A stretch of 64,000 nucleotides of DNA, from the NCBI RefSeq assembly GCF_004004565.1, contig NZ_SACM01000001.1, positions 1,426,001 through 1,490,000 on the forward strand, read 5' to 3'. Shown one piece after another: positions 7,631-16,543 of the stretch (position 1 is its first letter; every line of letters starts with the position of its first letter). Below the pieces are notes generated by a model, which did no database searches, was not told the origin of the DNA, and saw only the letters and a list, made by a program, of their open reading frames with translations. A program made the position numbers and the translations under genes. Source of the stretch: Inhella crocodyli (lineage in GTDB: Bacteria; Pseudomonadota; Gammaproteobacteria; Burkholderiales; Burkholderiaceae_C).

Positions 7631-7840
7631 ATGAGCGACCGAACCGACGCCCGCCTGACCGAGCTGGAAATCAAAGCCTGCTTTGCCGACGACCTGCTGG
7701 AGCAGCTGAACCAACTGGTGGCGCGCCAGCAGCAGCAAATCGACCTGCTGCAGCGCGAGCTGCTGTCGCTGCGCCAACAGGTGCGCGACCAACCCAGCCA
7801 CGGCAACAGCCCGGTCGACGAGCGCCCGCCGCACTACTGA
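7631..7840 (+). CDS. slyX: SlyX family protein
   Basis: A 69-residue protein that is mostly a single amphipathic coiled coil (about residues 7-52, rich in Leu and Gln) and ends in ERPPHY, the PPHY tail characteristic of SlyX. The molecular function of SlyX is not established; in enterobacteria it lies next to fkpA and slyD. Here it closes the rightward gene run, 12 bases after DUF2269, and converges with the solute-binding protein gene. Confidence 0.9.
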   Translation: MSDRTDARLTELEIKACFADDLLEQLNQLVARQQQQIDLLQRELLSLRQQVRDQPSHGNSPVDERPPHY

Positions 7841-7855
7841 GCGGGGCAGCGCGCC

Positions 7856-8731
7856 TCAGGTCGGGCGCCACCACAGCTCGCGGCGGTGCAGCGGCGTGTC
7901 GGCCGGCAAGTGGGGGTTGTGCAGCTCGATCACGCGGCGCTGCGCCACCTTGAGCGGCGCCACCAGGGGCTTCACGTGCTGCTGGAACAGGCGGTCCATC
8001 CGCCCGCTGGCCACCAAGCGGTTCAGGCCCAGGGTCAGCGCCTCGGCCAGCTCGGCGTCCTCGCGGTGCACGAAGGCGTAAATTGCGGCCGGGTAGCTGA
8101 GCACCAGGTGCGGGTCGATGACGCATCGGTCTTGGTGCCGCTCTTGGTCCCAGGCCACCTCGGCCACCGAACGCGGAAAGGCCTGTGCCGGGCCGGTGTC
8201 GAGCAGGCGGAACAAGGCCTCGAAGGACTGTGCCGTGTGCACCGTCAGCCCGTTGGCACGCAGCAGCGTGGTGTCGGGCCAGTCGTGGCCCTGCACCATC
8301 GGCACCTTGCGCAGATCGTCCAAGTGCCGCACGCCGGCCAACAGGTCGGGCGTTCGCCGCGACACGAGCATCACCCGCCAACCGTAAAGCCCCTTGTAGA
8401 GCGGGATGCGCACGGGGCGCAGTTGCGCCTCGCGCTCCGGGGTGGTCATGGTCCAGGTCACCTGCAAGCTGCCGGTGCCCTCTTCCAGCTCGCGCAAGGC
8501 GCGGGTCTGCACCATGGGCCAGCGGCTGGGTGCCAGGCGGTGCGCAAAGCCGGCCTCGGTCAGGGCCAGGCCCAACAAGCGCACGACGTACTCGCGCTCC
8601 TCCGACAGCCCGCGCAGGCTGCGGGGGTAGTGGATGGTTCGGGGGGGCGCCTCTCCCCCCCAGCCGGGCAGCGCACAGCCCAGGCCCAGGGCCCCCAGGG
8701 CGATGCGGCGACCGAGCGGCGGAACGTTCAT
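7856..8731 (-). CDS. Periplasmic solute-binding protein (family 3-like / transporter substrate-binding domain)
   Basis: A 291-residue protein with a signal peptide (hydrophobic core LGALGLGCALPGW, residues about 12-24). The body reads like the substrate-binding domain of polar amino acid transporters, with YVVRLLGLALTEAG near the start and a late SGRMDRLFQQHV motif resembling the C-terminal helix of family 3 binding proteins. No ABC permease or ATPase lies next to it, so it may be an orphan sensor-like binding protein. The ligand is unknown. It diverges from the acyltransferase gene at 8860. Confidence 0.75.
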   Translation of the reverse strand: MNVPPLGRRIALGALGLGCALPGWGGEAPPRTIHYPRSLRGLSEEREYVVRLLGLALTEAGFAHRLAPSRWPMVQTRALRELEEGTGSLQVTWTMTTPEREAQLRPVRIPLYKGLYGWRVMLVSRRTPDLLAGVRHLDDLRKVPMVQGHDWPDTTLLRANGLTVHTAQSFEALFRLLDTGPAQAFPRSVAEVAWDQERHQDRCVIDPHLVLSYPAAIYAFVHREDAELAEALTLGLNRLVASGRMDRLFQQHVKPLVAPLKVAQRRVIELHNPHLPADTPLHRRELWWRPT

Positions 8732-8859
8732 GACCGCAGCTTACGAGGCCAGGCGTCGCTTGCCCTCGGCAGATGCCCGCCCTCGGCGGGCCCGCCTGTC
8801 ATGCAAACGCCACGGCCTTGCCACGGGCCCGTCACACAGCCGCCCCACCATGACGGCTC

Positions 8860-9687
8860 ATGCAGCACCCGATGCCCCACCTTTCGTCCAGCACGGTCGC
8901 CCCCCTGCGCCTGCTGCCCGCCACCGAAGCGCGCGCCGTCGAGCTGCGCGCCTCCTGGGCGCGCCACCCGGCCGAGGTGCGCGAGGCCCAGCGCCTTCGC
9001 CACGCGGTGTTCGCCGAGGAGAAGGGCGCCCGCCTGCGCCCGCTCCCCGGCACTGCCCCCGGGCTGGATGCCGACCTGTACGACCCGCACTGCGAGCACC
9101 TGCTGGTGCGGGCCGTGCCCTTGGGCGAAGACAGCGGACCGGTGGTCGCCACCTACCGCGTGCTGTTGCCCGAAGCGGCCAAGCGCCTGGGCGGCTTCTA
9201 CGCCGAACAGCGCTTCGACCTGGTGCGCCTGCGCGCCCACCGCCCGCGGTTGGCCGAGTTGGGGCGGGCCTGCGTGCACCCCGATCACCGCCAAGGGGCC
9301 GCGCTGCTGATGATGTGGGGCGAGATCGTGGCCTTGCTGGCGCGCCACGGCGTCGATTACGCCCTGGGCAGCGTGAGCCTGTGCGCCCGCGACGGCGGGG
9401 CCCGGGCCTGGGCGGTTTGGCAGCAGGTGGCCAGCCAGCACCTGGCCCCGCTGGAGTGGCAGGTTCGCAGCCGCAGCCCGCTGCCGCGCCCCCTGCGTCC
9501 GCACACCGGCGAGTGCGTCCTCGACCCCCTGCTGCGCGGCTACCTGAAGCTGCACGCCCAGCTCTTGGGCGAGCCGGCCTGGGACGGCGACTTCCAATGC
9601 GCCGACCTGCCGGTGATGGTGCGCCTGGACGCCCTGCCCGGCCGCTTCCGCCGCCAGCTCGCCCAACCCCTTCGCTGGGCCGCCTGA
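8860..9687 (+). CDS. GNAT-fold N-acyl/acetyltransferase (OlsB/hemolysin-like)
   Basis: A 275-residue protein whose centre, RLAELGRACVHPDHRQGAAL near residues 127-146, matches the acyl-CoA-binding stretch of the acyltransferase family that includes OlsB (ornithine-acyl-ACP N-acyltransferase) and putative hemolysins. VREAQRLRHAVFAEEKGARL near residue 41 is the matching N-terminal motif. ATG codons at 8860 and 8872 are both possible. A lipid-type amine acylation is plausible, but no olsA lies beside it. A long hairpin terminator follows directly. Confidence 0.78.
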   Translation: MQHPMPHLSSSTVAPLRLLPATEARAVELRASWARHPAEVREAQRLRHAVFAEEKGARLRPLPGTAPGLDADLYDPHCEHLLVRAVPLGEDSGPVVATYRVLLPEAAKRLGGFYAEQRFDLVRLRAHRPRLAELGRACVHPDHRQGAALLMMWGEIVALLARHGVDYALGSVSLCARDGGARAWAVWQQVASQHLAPLEWQVRSRSPLPRPLRPHTGECVLDPLLRGYLKLHAQLLGEPAWDGDFQCADLPVMVRLDALPGRFRRQLAQPLRWAA

Positions 9688-9698
9688 GCACCGACCAA

Positions 9699-9738
9699 CA
9701 ACAAGGCCCAACCCCCTCGCGGGGGTTGGGCCTTGTTG
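9699..9738. terminator. Bidirectional hairpin terminator
   Basis: An 18-base-pair perfect stem: the left arm (9699-9716) starts CAACAAGGCC, the loop is TCGC (9717-9720), and the right arm (9721-9738) ends CCTTGTTG. It lies between the rightward acyltransferase gene and the leftward microprotein gene and can serve both. T-rich bases are sparse on either side. Confidence 0.85.
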
Positions 9739-9763
9739 CGTTTCCCCACCGCCGGGGGCGGGG

Positions 9764-10006
9764 TCAGGCGCGGACGTTGGCGGCGCCGCGCTGCGCCACC
9801 ACGATGACGGTGGGCAACTGCGCCACGGGCGCGGCCCGCTTGACGGTCATCACGACCGGGGGCAACTGCACCACGGTGGCGGCGGACGCCGGGTGGTGCG
9901 TGGCCCAGGTGGCGGCGCTGGCGAAGGTCAGGCCGGCCATCACGGCGATGCTGAGAACGCCGCCGACGTGGTCGAGGACGGGAACGGGGCTGAAGGTCTG
10001 GCTCAT
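9764..10006 (-). CDS. Small hypothetical protein, one hydrophobic segment
   Basis: An 80-residue predicted protein. An AGGAG ribosome site lies seven bases before the ATG at 10006, which supports translation. The chain starts MSQTFSPVPVLDHVGGVLS, has a hydrophobic stretch near 19-33 and then alternates VVQLPPVVMTVKR and VAQLPTVIVVAQR, a tandem near-repeat of two short beta-prone units. No family is recognised. It is followed by the shared terminator at 9699-9738. It is real by signals but of unknown role. Confidence 0.6.
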   Translation of the reverse strand: MSQTFSPVPVLDHVGGVLSIAVMAGLTFASAATWATHHPASAATVVQLPPVVMTVKRAAPVAQLPTVIVVAQRGAANVRA

Positions 10007-10143
10007 GGTCGGCTCCTGGCGGTGGGTGGCGTGTTGCGGTGAGTGAACTGTGCGCGTTCCACCCCGCCCCCACCACCGGCTTGCGACGGGCCGACGCCGC
10101 ACGCGATCGGCAGCAGAAATGCCGACACGAACGGCGGCCGGCC

Positions 10144-10620
10144 TCAGCCGGCCAAGGTCCGCAGCGCCTCGCCCGTGACCCGGCAAATGCGCCAGTCGGG
10201 CAGCACCGTGGCCCCCATGCGCTCGTAGAAGCGGATGGCCGGCGTGTTCCAGTCCAGCACGCTCCACTCGAAGCGCCCGCAGCCGCGGGCCACCGCCAGT
10301 TGGGCCAGGTGCCGCAGCAAGGCCTGCCCCAGGCCCGACCCGCGGTGCGCGGGCTGGACGTACAGGTCCTCCAAGTACAGCCCCGGCTGGGCGAGGAAGG
10401 TCGAGAAGTTGGTGAAGTACAGCGCGAACGCCACCACCACCCCTTCGACTTCGGCGACCACCGCCTCGGCGGCCGGGTGCGGGCCGAACAGGTGCTGCTG
10501 GAGCTTTTCGGGCGTGGTTTGGACGAGGTGACCGAGTTTTTCGTAGTCGGCCAACTCACAGATCAGGCCGGCCAAGGCCGGCGCATCGCCCGCCAAAGCG
10601 GGCCGCAATTGAAAGGTCAT
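10144..10620 (-). CDS. GNAT family N-acetyltransferase (SSAT-like)
   Basis: A 158-residue acetyltransferase. EDLYVQPAHRGSGLGQALL (about residues 84-102) is the beta4-alpha3 acetyl-CoA pyrophosphate-binding motif, and WNTPAIRFYERMGA near 127-140 is the C-terminal GNAT motif. ICELADYEKL near 20-29 is typical of spermidine/diamine N-acetyltransferase relatives. The ATG at 10620 is the one just before the conserved start; longer in-frame starts add a non-conserved leader. A polyamine or amino acid substrate is possible but not shown. Confidence 0.87.
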   Translation of the reverse strand: MTFQLRPALAGDAPALAGLICELADYEKLGHLVQTTPEKLQQHLFGPHPAAEAVVAEVEGVVVAFALYFTNFSTFLAQPGLYLEDLYVQPAHRGSGLGQALLRHLAQLAVARGCGRFEWSVLDWNTPAIRFYERMGATVLPDWRICRVTGEALRTLAG

Positions 10621-10672
10621 GGGGTGCCCCAGGGCATGGCAGGTCGCAAAGGCCGCCGAGCATAGGACGCGC

Positions 10673-10699
10673 AAAAAAAAGCGAGCGCCAGGCGCTCGC
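10673..10699 (-). terminator. Rho-independent terminator for the leftward cyanophycin operon
   Basis: Read leftward, GCGAGCGC-CTG-GCGCTCGC (10699-10681) is followed by eight Ts (10680-10673), a textbook intrinsic terminator. It lies about 137 bases beyond the DUF6279 lipoprotein gene and ahead of the GNAT gene, and so probably ends the cphA'-cphA-DUF6279 transcript. Confidence 0.92.
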
Positions 10700-10835
10700 G
10701 GAAGTCAGGCCCCGGCAGCCGCAAGGCCGCCGCGCCCAAGAGGACCCCCCATGGGGTGAACCCAGTGTGCCGGCCGGGGCGTCCAGCGCCACCCGGCATG
10801 CGACCAACGGGCGCTTCGCGGGGACGAACTGCAAC

Positions 10836-11672
10836 TCAACGCGCCACGTGGAGCCGCCCCAACTCCTGGCGCCACTCGGCCCAGCGCTGGGCGGTGGCGC
10901 GCCGTTGCTCGGCCTGGGCCAAGGCCACCACGGCCAGCGCATCGGCCGCCACGGCGTCGCGCAGGGCCTGCTCGCTGGCGCTGCGGGCCCCCGGCACCTG
11001 GTTCAGGGCCAGCATCAGGTGGCGCACGCCGTTGCTTTGCTGCCCGGCGGCCCAGTCGCGCAGGCCAGCCACGGCCTGGGCTTGGCGCTGCTCGCGCTGC
11101 GCGCGCCAGGCGACCAGGTCCACCGGCCAGTGTGCCGCGCGCTCGCGCGCCAGGGCTTCTTGGGGGCGGCTCAGGTCACCGGTCCAGCGGGCCAGGCTGC
11201 GCGTGAAGCCCTTCTCACGCGCCCGGCGGCGGGCGTCCTCGCTGCCCTGCTGCTCGCGCCACCACCGGGCCTGCCGTTCGTCGATGGCCCGCTGCAAGTC
11301 GGTCCACTGCGCCGGGCTCAGGCTGGCCAGCAGCGGCGTGGCCAAGGGGGCCAGGTGGGCCAGGCTGCGCTCTACCGACTGGGCCAGGCCGGCCTCCAGC
11401 GCGGCCAAGGCCCGGGTGTCCAGGCTGCCTGCCTTCAAGCCCTGCTCGGCCTGGGCCAGCAAGGCCTGCAAGCGCGGCAACTCTTCCCGGCGGTGCCAGG
11501 CTTGCCACTGCGCCCAAGCGCGGTCGAACTGGGCCTGCTGGGTGCGGTCCAGGTCGACGTAGTCGTCCACCCACCACGAGGCCAGCCGCGGCAGTTGCTC
11601 GTAGCCCAGGCGCAGGCTGCTGCAGGCGCTCAGCAGCACGGCCAACCCCAAGATCCACAGCACGCGGCGCAT
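10836..11672 (-). CDS. DUF6279-type lipoprotein
   Basis: A 278-residue protein with a lipoprotein signal: hydrophobic core then LLSAC with the lipidated Cys near residue 17. The mature part is highly helical and rich in Arg, Gln and Trp, with RLGYEQLPRLASWWVDDYVDLD following the anchor, the conserved opening of the DUF6279 family. Its start lies 16 bases beyond the cphA stop, so it probably shares that transcript. Whether it has anything to do with cyanophycin is unknown. Confidence 0.85.
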   Translation of the reverse strand: MRRVLWILGLAVLLSACSSLRLGYEQLPRLASWWVDDYVDLDRTQQAQFDRAWAQWQAWHRREELPRLQALLAQAEQGLKAGSLDTRALAALEAGLAQSVERSLAHLAPLATPLLASLSPAQWTDLQRAIDERQARWWREQQGSEDARRRAREKGFTRSLARWTGDLSRPQEALARERAAHWPVDLVAWRAQREQRQAQAVAGLRDWAAGQQSNGVRHLMLALNQVPGARSASEQALRDAVAADALAVVALAQAEQRRATAQRWAEWRQELGRLHVAR

Positions 11673-11688
11673 GGGGCTGGCAGGGCGT

Positions 11689-14268
11689 TCAAGCCGCTTG
11701 GCAGCGCTGCCGCAGGTGGGCCAGCGCCTCTTCCACTTGGTCCACCAGCACCAGGCACAGGTCGCCTTCTTGCAAGAAGGAGAACGCGTGGTCGATGGCG
11801 GCGAACTCGCCCCGGATGTCGTCGATGCGCGTGGTGCGCTTGGCGCCTTCGAGGCCTTGGCGCAGCAAGGCCACGACCTCGCCGTCCTCGCGGCCGCGCT
11901 GGCAAGCGTCCTGGTACAGCACGACGTGGTCGAAGGCCGTGCCCAAGATTTGCGTCTGCTCGACGATGTCCTGGTCGCGGCGGTCGCCGGCGCCGCTGAT
12001 GACGACCATACGGCGCTTGGCCGGGATGGCGTCCACCGCGGCCACCAGGGCGCGCATGGCGTCGGGGTTGTGGCCGTAGTCGGCGATGACCGTGGCGCCC
12101 TGGAACTCCATGACGTTGAAGCGGCCCGGCGCGTTGTCGCCATCGCTGTTGAAGCTGGCCAGGCCGCGGCGGATCGCGTCCCAGGTCAGGCCCGCGCCCC
12201 AGGCCGCCGCGACGGCGGCCATGGCGTTCTCGACCTGGAAGCCGAGCTGACCGCCCCGCGTCAAGGGCACGTCCCGCAGCGGGATCGACTCGCGCCAGGC
12301 CCCGTCGCTGGCCACGATGGCGCCTTCGTCCACGAACACGCAGCGCTTGCCCTGCGCGCGGTGGGTGGCCATCAGGGGCAGGTGGCGGTCGGCGCAGAAG
12401 TAAATGATCTTGCCCGGGCACAGCGGGGCCATGCTGGCCACCAGCGGGTCGGCCGCGTTGAGCACGGCGTAGCCGTCGGGGCTCACGTTCTGCACGATGA
12501 CCGACTTGACGCGCTTGATGTCTTCGGGCGTCTCGAGGTAGTTCATGCCCAGGTGGTCGCCGGCGCCCACGTTGGTCACCACGGCCACCGCGCAGCGGTC
12601 GAAGCCCAGGCCCTCACGCAGGATGCCGCCGCGCGCGCACTCCAGCACCGCGGCCTCCACGTCGGGGTGCATCAGCACGTTGCGGGCACTCTTGGGGCCG
12701 GAGCAGTCGCCGCTGTCGATCTGGCGACCGTCGACGTACACGCCGTCGGTGTTGGTCATGCCCACCGTCATGCCCGAGGTGGCGAACAGGTGGGTGATGA
12801 GACGCGCCGTGGTCGTCTTGCCGTTGGTGCCGGTGACGGCCACGACGGGGATGCGACCGTCGGCGTTCTTGTCGGGGCCGTAGATGCTTTGGATGACGGC
12901 CTTGCCCACGTTGCGGCCCTTGCCGTAGCTGGGGCTCAGGTGCATGCGCAGGCCCGGCGCGGCGTTGACTTCCACGATGCCGCCGCTTTGCTCTTCGAGC
13001 GGGCGCAGCACGCTCTCGGCCACCACGTCGACGCCGCAGACGTGCAAGCCCACGATCTGCGCCGCGGCGATGGCGCGCTGCGCCACCTCGGGGTGCACGT
13101 CGTCGGTCACGTCGGTGGCGCTGCCGCCGGTGCTGAGGTTGGCGTTGTTGCGCAGGATCACGCGCTGGCCCTTGGCCGGCACGCTGTCGGGCTCCAGGCC
13201 CTGCTGGCGGATGCGCTCGATCGCGATGTCGTCCAGGCGCATCTTGGTCAGCGAGGTGGCATGGCCATCGCCCCGGCGGGGGTCCTTGTTGACCTCGTCC
13301 ACCAGCTCGCGCACGGTGTGCACGCCGTCGCCACTGACTTGCGGTGGGTCGCGGCGGGCCGCGGCCACCAGCTGGTTGCCCACGACCAACAGGCGGAAGT
13401 CGCTGCCGGGCAAGAACTTCTCGACCATGGGCGTGCCGATGTCTTCGGCCGCCTTGTAGGCCAGCTCGAAGTGCTCGCGCGTCATCACGTTGACGGTGAC
13501 GCCCTTGCCTTGGTTGCCGTCCAGGGGCTTGACCACGACCGGCAGGCCGATTTCGAGCGCGGCCTCCCAGCCGTCGTCCAGGCTGTCCACGGGGCGGCCG
13601 ATGGGCACGGGCACGCCGGCGCTTTGCAGCAGGCGCTTGGACAGGTCTTTGTCTTGCGCGATGGATTCGCTCACGGCGCTGGTGGCGTCCACCTCGGCGG
13701 CCCAGATGCGGCGCTGCTTGTGGCCCCAGCCGAACTGGACCAGGCTGCCTTGGGTCAGCCGGCGGTAGGGCACACCGCGCGCCACGGCGGCGTTGACGAT
13801 GCTGCCGGTGGACGGGCCCAGGCGCACGTCTTCGTCGAGCTCGCGCAGCTGCTTGATGACGGCGTCGTCGTCCCAGTCGCTGCGGCCGTCCAGAGCGGCC
13901 TGCACCAGCTTGACGGCCTCGTCAAACGCCAGCCGGCCGACGTCTTCCTCGCTGTACTCCACCACCACCTGAAAGTGGCCGGCGGTGGGCGTGACGTGGG
14001 TCGTGCTGAAGGTCACCGGGCAGCCGGCCTGGGCCTGCAGGGCCAGGGCCGCTTGCTCCAGGACGTGGGCCAGGCTCACCGGCACGCGCTGCCCCGAGGC
14101 CGGGCGCAGCGGCCCCATGCCCGGGAACAAGGCGCGCAGCCGCGTCTCGAAGCCCGGCAGTTCGTCGATGTTGCATTCGGCCGGTTGGCAGATGACCACG
14201 ACCTCCACCGCGGTGTGGCGGCTCCAGAGGTTCGGGCCCCGCAGGGCGCGCAAGCGAGAAACGTCCAT
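11689..14268 (-). CDS. cphA: Cyanophycin synthetase CphA
   Basis: An 859-residue enzyme that builds cyanophycin, the storage polymer of poly-aspartate with arginine side chains, using ATP, Asp and Arg. An N-terminal domain is followed by an ATP-grasp domain (GLPVVVKPLDGNQGKGV at 241-257, EVNAAPGLRMHL at 433-444) and a Mur-ligase-like domain with an intact P-loop GTNGKTTT at 480-487. Both active sites therefore look competent, as in primed CphA1 enzymes. Length fits the family (about 870). It follows cphA' by 18 bases in one operon. It is distinguished from its paralogue next door by the intact P-loop. Confidence 0.97.
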   Translation of the reverse strand: MDVSRLRALRGPNLWSRHTAVEVVVICQPAECNIDELPGFETRLRALFPGMGPLRPASGQRVPVSLAHVLEQAALALQAQAGCPVTFSTTHVTPTAGHFQVVVEYSEEDVGRLAFDEAVKLVQAALDGRSDWDDDAVIKQLRELDEDVRLGPSTGSIVNAAVARGVPYRRLTQGSLVQFGWGHKQRRIWAAEVDATSAVSESIAQDKDLSKRLLQSAGVPVPIGRPVDSLDDGWEAALEIGLPVVVKPLDGNQGKGVTVNVMTREHFELAYKAAEDIGTPMVEKFLPGSDFRLLVVGNQLVAAARRDPPQVSGDGVHTVRELVDEVNKDPRRGDGHATSLTKMRLDDIAIERIRQQGLEPDSVPAKGQRVILRNNANLSTGGSATDVTDDVHPEVAQRAIAAAQIVGLHVCGVDVVAESVLRPLEEQSGGIVEVNAAPGLRMHLSPSYGKGRNVGKAVIQSIYGPDKNADGRIPVVAVTGTNGKTTTARLITHLFATSGMTVGMTNTDGVYVDGRQIDSGDCSGPKSARNVLMHPDVEAAVLECARGGILREGLGFDRCAVAVVTNVGAGDHLGMNYLETPEDIKRVKSVIVQNVSPDGYAVLNAADPLVASMAPLCPGKIIYFCADRHLPLMATHRAQGKRCVFVDEGAIVASDGAWRESIPLRDVPLTRGGQLGFQVENAMAAVAAAWGAGLTWDAIRRGLASFNSDGDNAPGRFNVMEFQGATVIADYGHNPDAMRALVAAVDAIPAKRRMVVISGAGDRRDQDIVEQTQILGTAFDHVVLYQDACQRGREDGEVVALLRQGLEGAKRTTRIDDIRGEFAAIDHAFSFLQEGDLCLVLVDQVEEALAHLRQRCQAA

Positions 14269-14286
14269 CGCGTTCGTCTCGGTTTC

Positions 14287-16464
14287 TTATTGAGGAAGGG
14301 CCGGCACGAAGGTGTCCAGGCCGGCAATGATCAATTCGGGAGAGATGCCCAGCGCCCAGGCCGCGCCCACGGCGGCCAGCACGGCCGGCGCGTCGACTTG
14401 CAAGCCGGCGGTTGCAAACCGCGCCTGCAAATCGGCCACGTGCGCGCCCTGCACCTCGCCCGTGGGCGCCAGCAGCACGGCCTGGCCGGCGCGCAACACC
14501 ACGGCGCGGCCGCCGGCGTGCAGGTGGGCCTGCAGCGCGGCGTTGTCCTCGTCGCGGCTGTAGAAGATGACCTCGCCGTCGCACAGCTCGGCCATGGCGG
14601 CCACCTGCGGGTCTTCGGCGTTGAGCACCGCCGCGCCATCGGGCAGCACCACGTCCACCTGCGTGCGCAGCACCTTGAAGAGCTGGGCCGGCTCGTGCAC
14701 GTCGTGCACGTGCAAGGCCTCGGTCAGGGTCAGGTCGGTGACCACGCCCACCAGGCAGCGGTCGTAGGCCAAGCCGTCGTTCAGGATGGCCATGGCGTCG
14801 TTCTCGGCCACCACGGCGTCCACGCGGCGGTTCATCAGCAGGCGGTGCGCGGCATCGAAGGGCTTCTTGAAGCGCTTTTCCACCTGCCGGGCGCCGAGGA
14901 ACAGGCCGTCGGCGCAGGCCAAGCCCACCTGCTTGCCGTGCAGGTGCAACAACCAGGCCACCAGGCGGCCGATGGTCGCCGTGCCCTGCGTGCCGGCCAC
15001 GCCCACGATGGGGATGCGACCCGTTTCGTCCTCGGCGAACAGGTGGTCGACGATGGCCTGGCCCACCGGCTGGGGCAGGCCTTCGGCGGGCTTCAAGTGC
15101 ATCAGCAAGCCGGGGCCGGCGTTGACCTCGACGATGGCGCCGCCTTGTTCTTGCAGCGGGCGGCCGATGTCTTCGGCCACCAGGTCGATGCCCGCGATGT
15201 CCAGGCCCACGGTGCGCGCGGCCAGGCCCACGGCATAGGCCACCTCGGGGTGCACCTCCGGCGTGCAGTCGATGGCCACGTTGCCGTTGCGCTGGATGAG
15301 CACGCGCTGGCCGTGCGCCGGCACCGACTCGACGCGCAGGTTCTGCCGCTGCAACTCGAGCATCACCACCGGGTCTTCTTCCGGCACCACGCGGTTCAAG
15401 GGGAAGTCTTCCGTCAGGCCGCGACGGGGGTCGGTGTTGATCTGCTGGTCGATGAGTTGTTTGACGCTGTGCTTGCCGTCGCCCACCACCCAGGCCGACT
15501 CGCCGCGCGCCGCGGCCACCAGCTTGCCGCCCACCACCAGCAGGCGGTGCTCGTTGCCCGGGATGCAGCGCTCGACGAGCACCTCGGAGCCCTCGCGGTC
15601 GGCCAGGGCGAAGGCGGCGTGCACGTCGGCCTCTTCCTTCAGGTCCAAGGTCACGCCCCGGCCATGGTTGCCGTCGCTGGGCTTGACGACCACGGGCAGG
15701 CCCAGGTCTTGGGCCGCTTCCCAGGCTTCTTCCGGGCTCTTGACCACCACGCCCTCGGGCACCGGCACGCCCACGGCCTTGAGCAGGGCCTTGGTCAGGT
15801 CCTTGTCGCGGGCGATGCCTTCGGCGATGGCGCTGGTGCGGTCGGTCTCGGCCGTCCAAATCCGGCGCTGCTTGGCGCCGTGGCCCAGCTGCACCAGGTT
15901 GCCGTCGTTCAGGCGGATGTGCGGGATCCGGCGGTCGGTGGCCGCGGCCACGATGGCGGCCGTCGACGGGCCGAGGTAGCAGTCGTCGATGGTGTCGCGC
16001 AACCGCGCCACGGCGGCGGGCAGGTCGAAGGCCTCGTCGTTGATGGCGGCCATCAAGAGCGCGTGGCCCTCCTTCAGCGCGGCGCGGGCCACTTGCTCGT
16101 CGCGCGCCCGGAACACCATGCGGTAAACGCCCCGCTGGCTGGTGGAGCGCGTCTGGCCGAAGCCGGTGGGCATGCCCGCCAGGTTCAGCAGCTCGATCAC
16201 GACGTGCTCCAGCACGTGGCCGCACCAGGTGCCCTCTTGCAAGCGCTGCAAGAAGCCGCCCCGCTCGCCCACCCCGCAGTGGTGCTCCACCAAAGCGGGC
16301 AGCCAGGCGCACAGGCGCTCGTTCATGCCCGGCAATTGGTTGGAGGGGAAGTCCTCCAACTCGCCCAGGTCGAGCCAGGTTTCGAGGCAGGACCGGTAGG
16401 TCCAGATGTTGGGACCGCGCAAATAGTTGATGCGCAACAGCTTGATGTCGTTCTTCTTGCTCAT
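14287..16464 (-). CDS. cphA': Second cyanophycin synthetase paralogue CphA' with degenerate Mur-ligase P-loop
   Basis: A 725-residue CphA paralogue, shorter than CphA. The ATP-grasp part is well kept (GLPVVVKPSDGNHGRGV at 255-271 and EVNAGPGLLMHLKP at 446-459). In the Mur-ligase-like part, the P-loop reads GTQGTATI at 491-498 where CphA has GTNGKTTT, so the ATP-binding lysine is lost. This is the pattern known from CphA2-type enzymes, which use only the ATP-grasp site. It may join preformed Asp-Arg dipeptides or assist CphA; that is inference. The ATG at 16464 gives the conserved MSKKNDIKLL start. Confidence 0.93.
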   Translation of the reverse strand: MSKKNDIKLLRINYLRGPNIWTYRSCLETWLDLGELEDFPSNQLPGMNERLCAWLPALVEHHCGVGERGGFLQRLQEGTWCGHVLEHVVIELLNLAGMPTGFGQTRSTSQRGVYRMVFRARDEQVARAALKEGHALLMAAINDEAFDLPAAVARLRDTIDDCYLGPSTAAIVAAATDRRIPHIRLNDGNLVQLGHGAKQRRIWTAETDRTSAIAEGIARDKDLTKALLKAVGVPVPEGVVVKSPEEAWEAAQDLGLPVVVKPSDGNHGRGVTLDLKEEADVHAAFALADREGSEVLVERCIPGNEHRLLVVGGKLVAAARGESAWVVGDGKHSVKQLIDQQINTDPRRGLTEDFPLNRVVPEEDPVVMLELQRQNLRVESVPAHGQRVLIQRNGNVAIDCTPEVHPEVAYAVGLAARTVGLDIAGIDLVAEDIGRPLQEQGGAIVEVNAGPGLLMHLKPAEGLPQPVGQAIVDHLFAEDETGRIPIVGVAGTQGTATIGRLVAWLLHLHGKQVGLACADGLFLGARQVEKRFKKPFDAAHRLLMNRRVDAVVAENDAMAILNDGLAYDRCLVGVVTDLTLTEALHVHDVHEPAQLFKVLRTQVDVVLPDGAAVLNAEDPQVAAMAELCDGEVIFYSRDEDNAALQAHLHAGGRAVVLRAGQAVLLAPTGEVQGAHVADLQARFATAGLQVDAPAVLAAVGAAWALGISPELIIAGLDTFVPALPQ

Positions 16465-16543
16465 GGACAGGGCCAAGGGCTGGGGGCGATGGGCCTCATT
16501 CTGCGCTGACAATCGCCGCCGATTCGAACAAGAACCGCGCCCG

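Noticed and set aside
11671-16509. A 1612-codon open frame on the plus strand across cphA and cphA'
   Set aside because: It is antisense to two well-conserved genes, has a composition of Ala/His/Gly/Val/Gln repeats typical of GC-rich shadow frames, and shows no domain.
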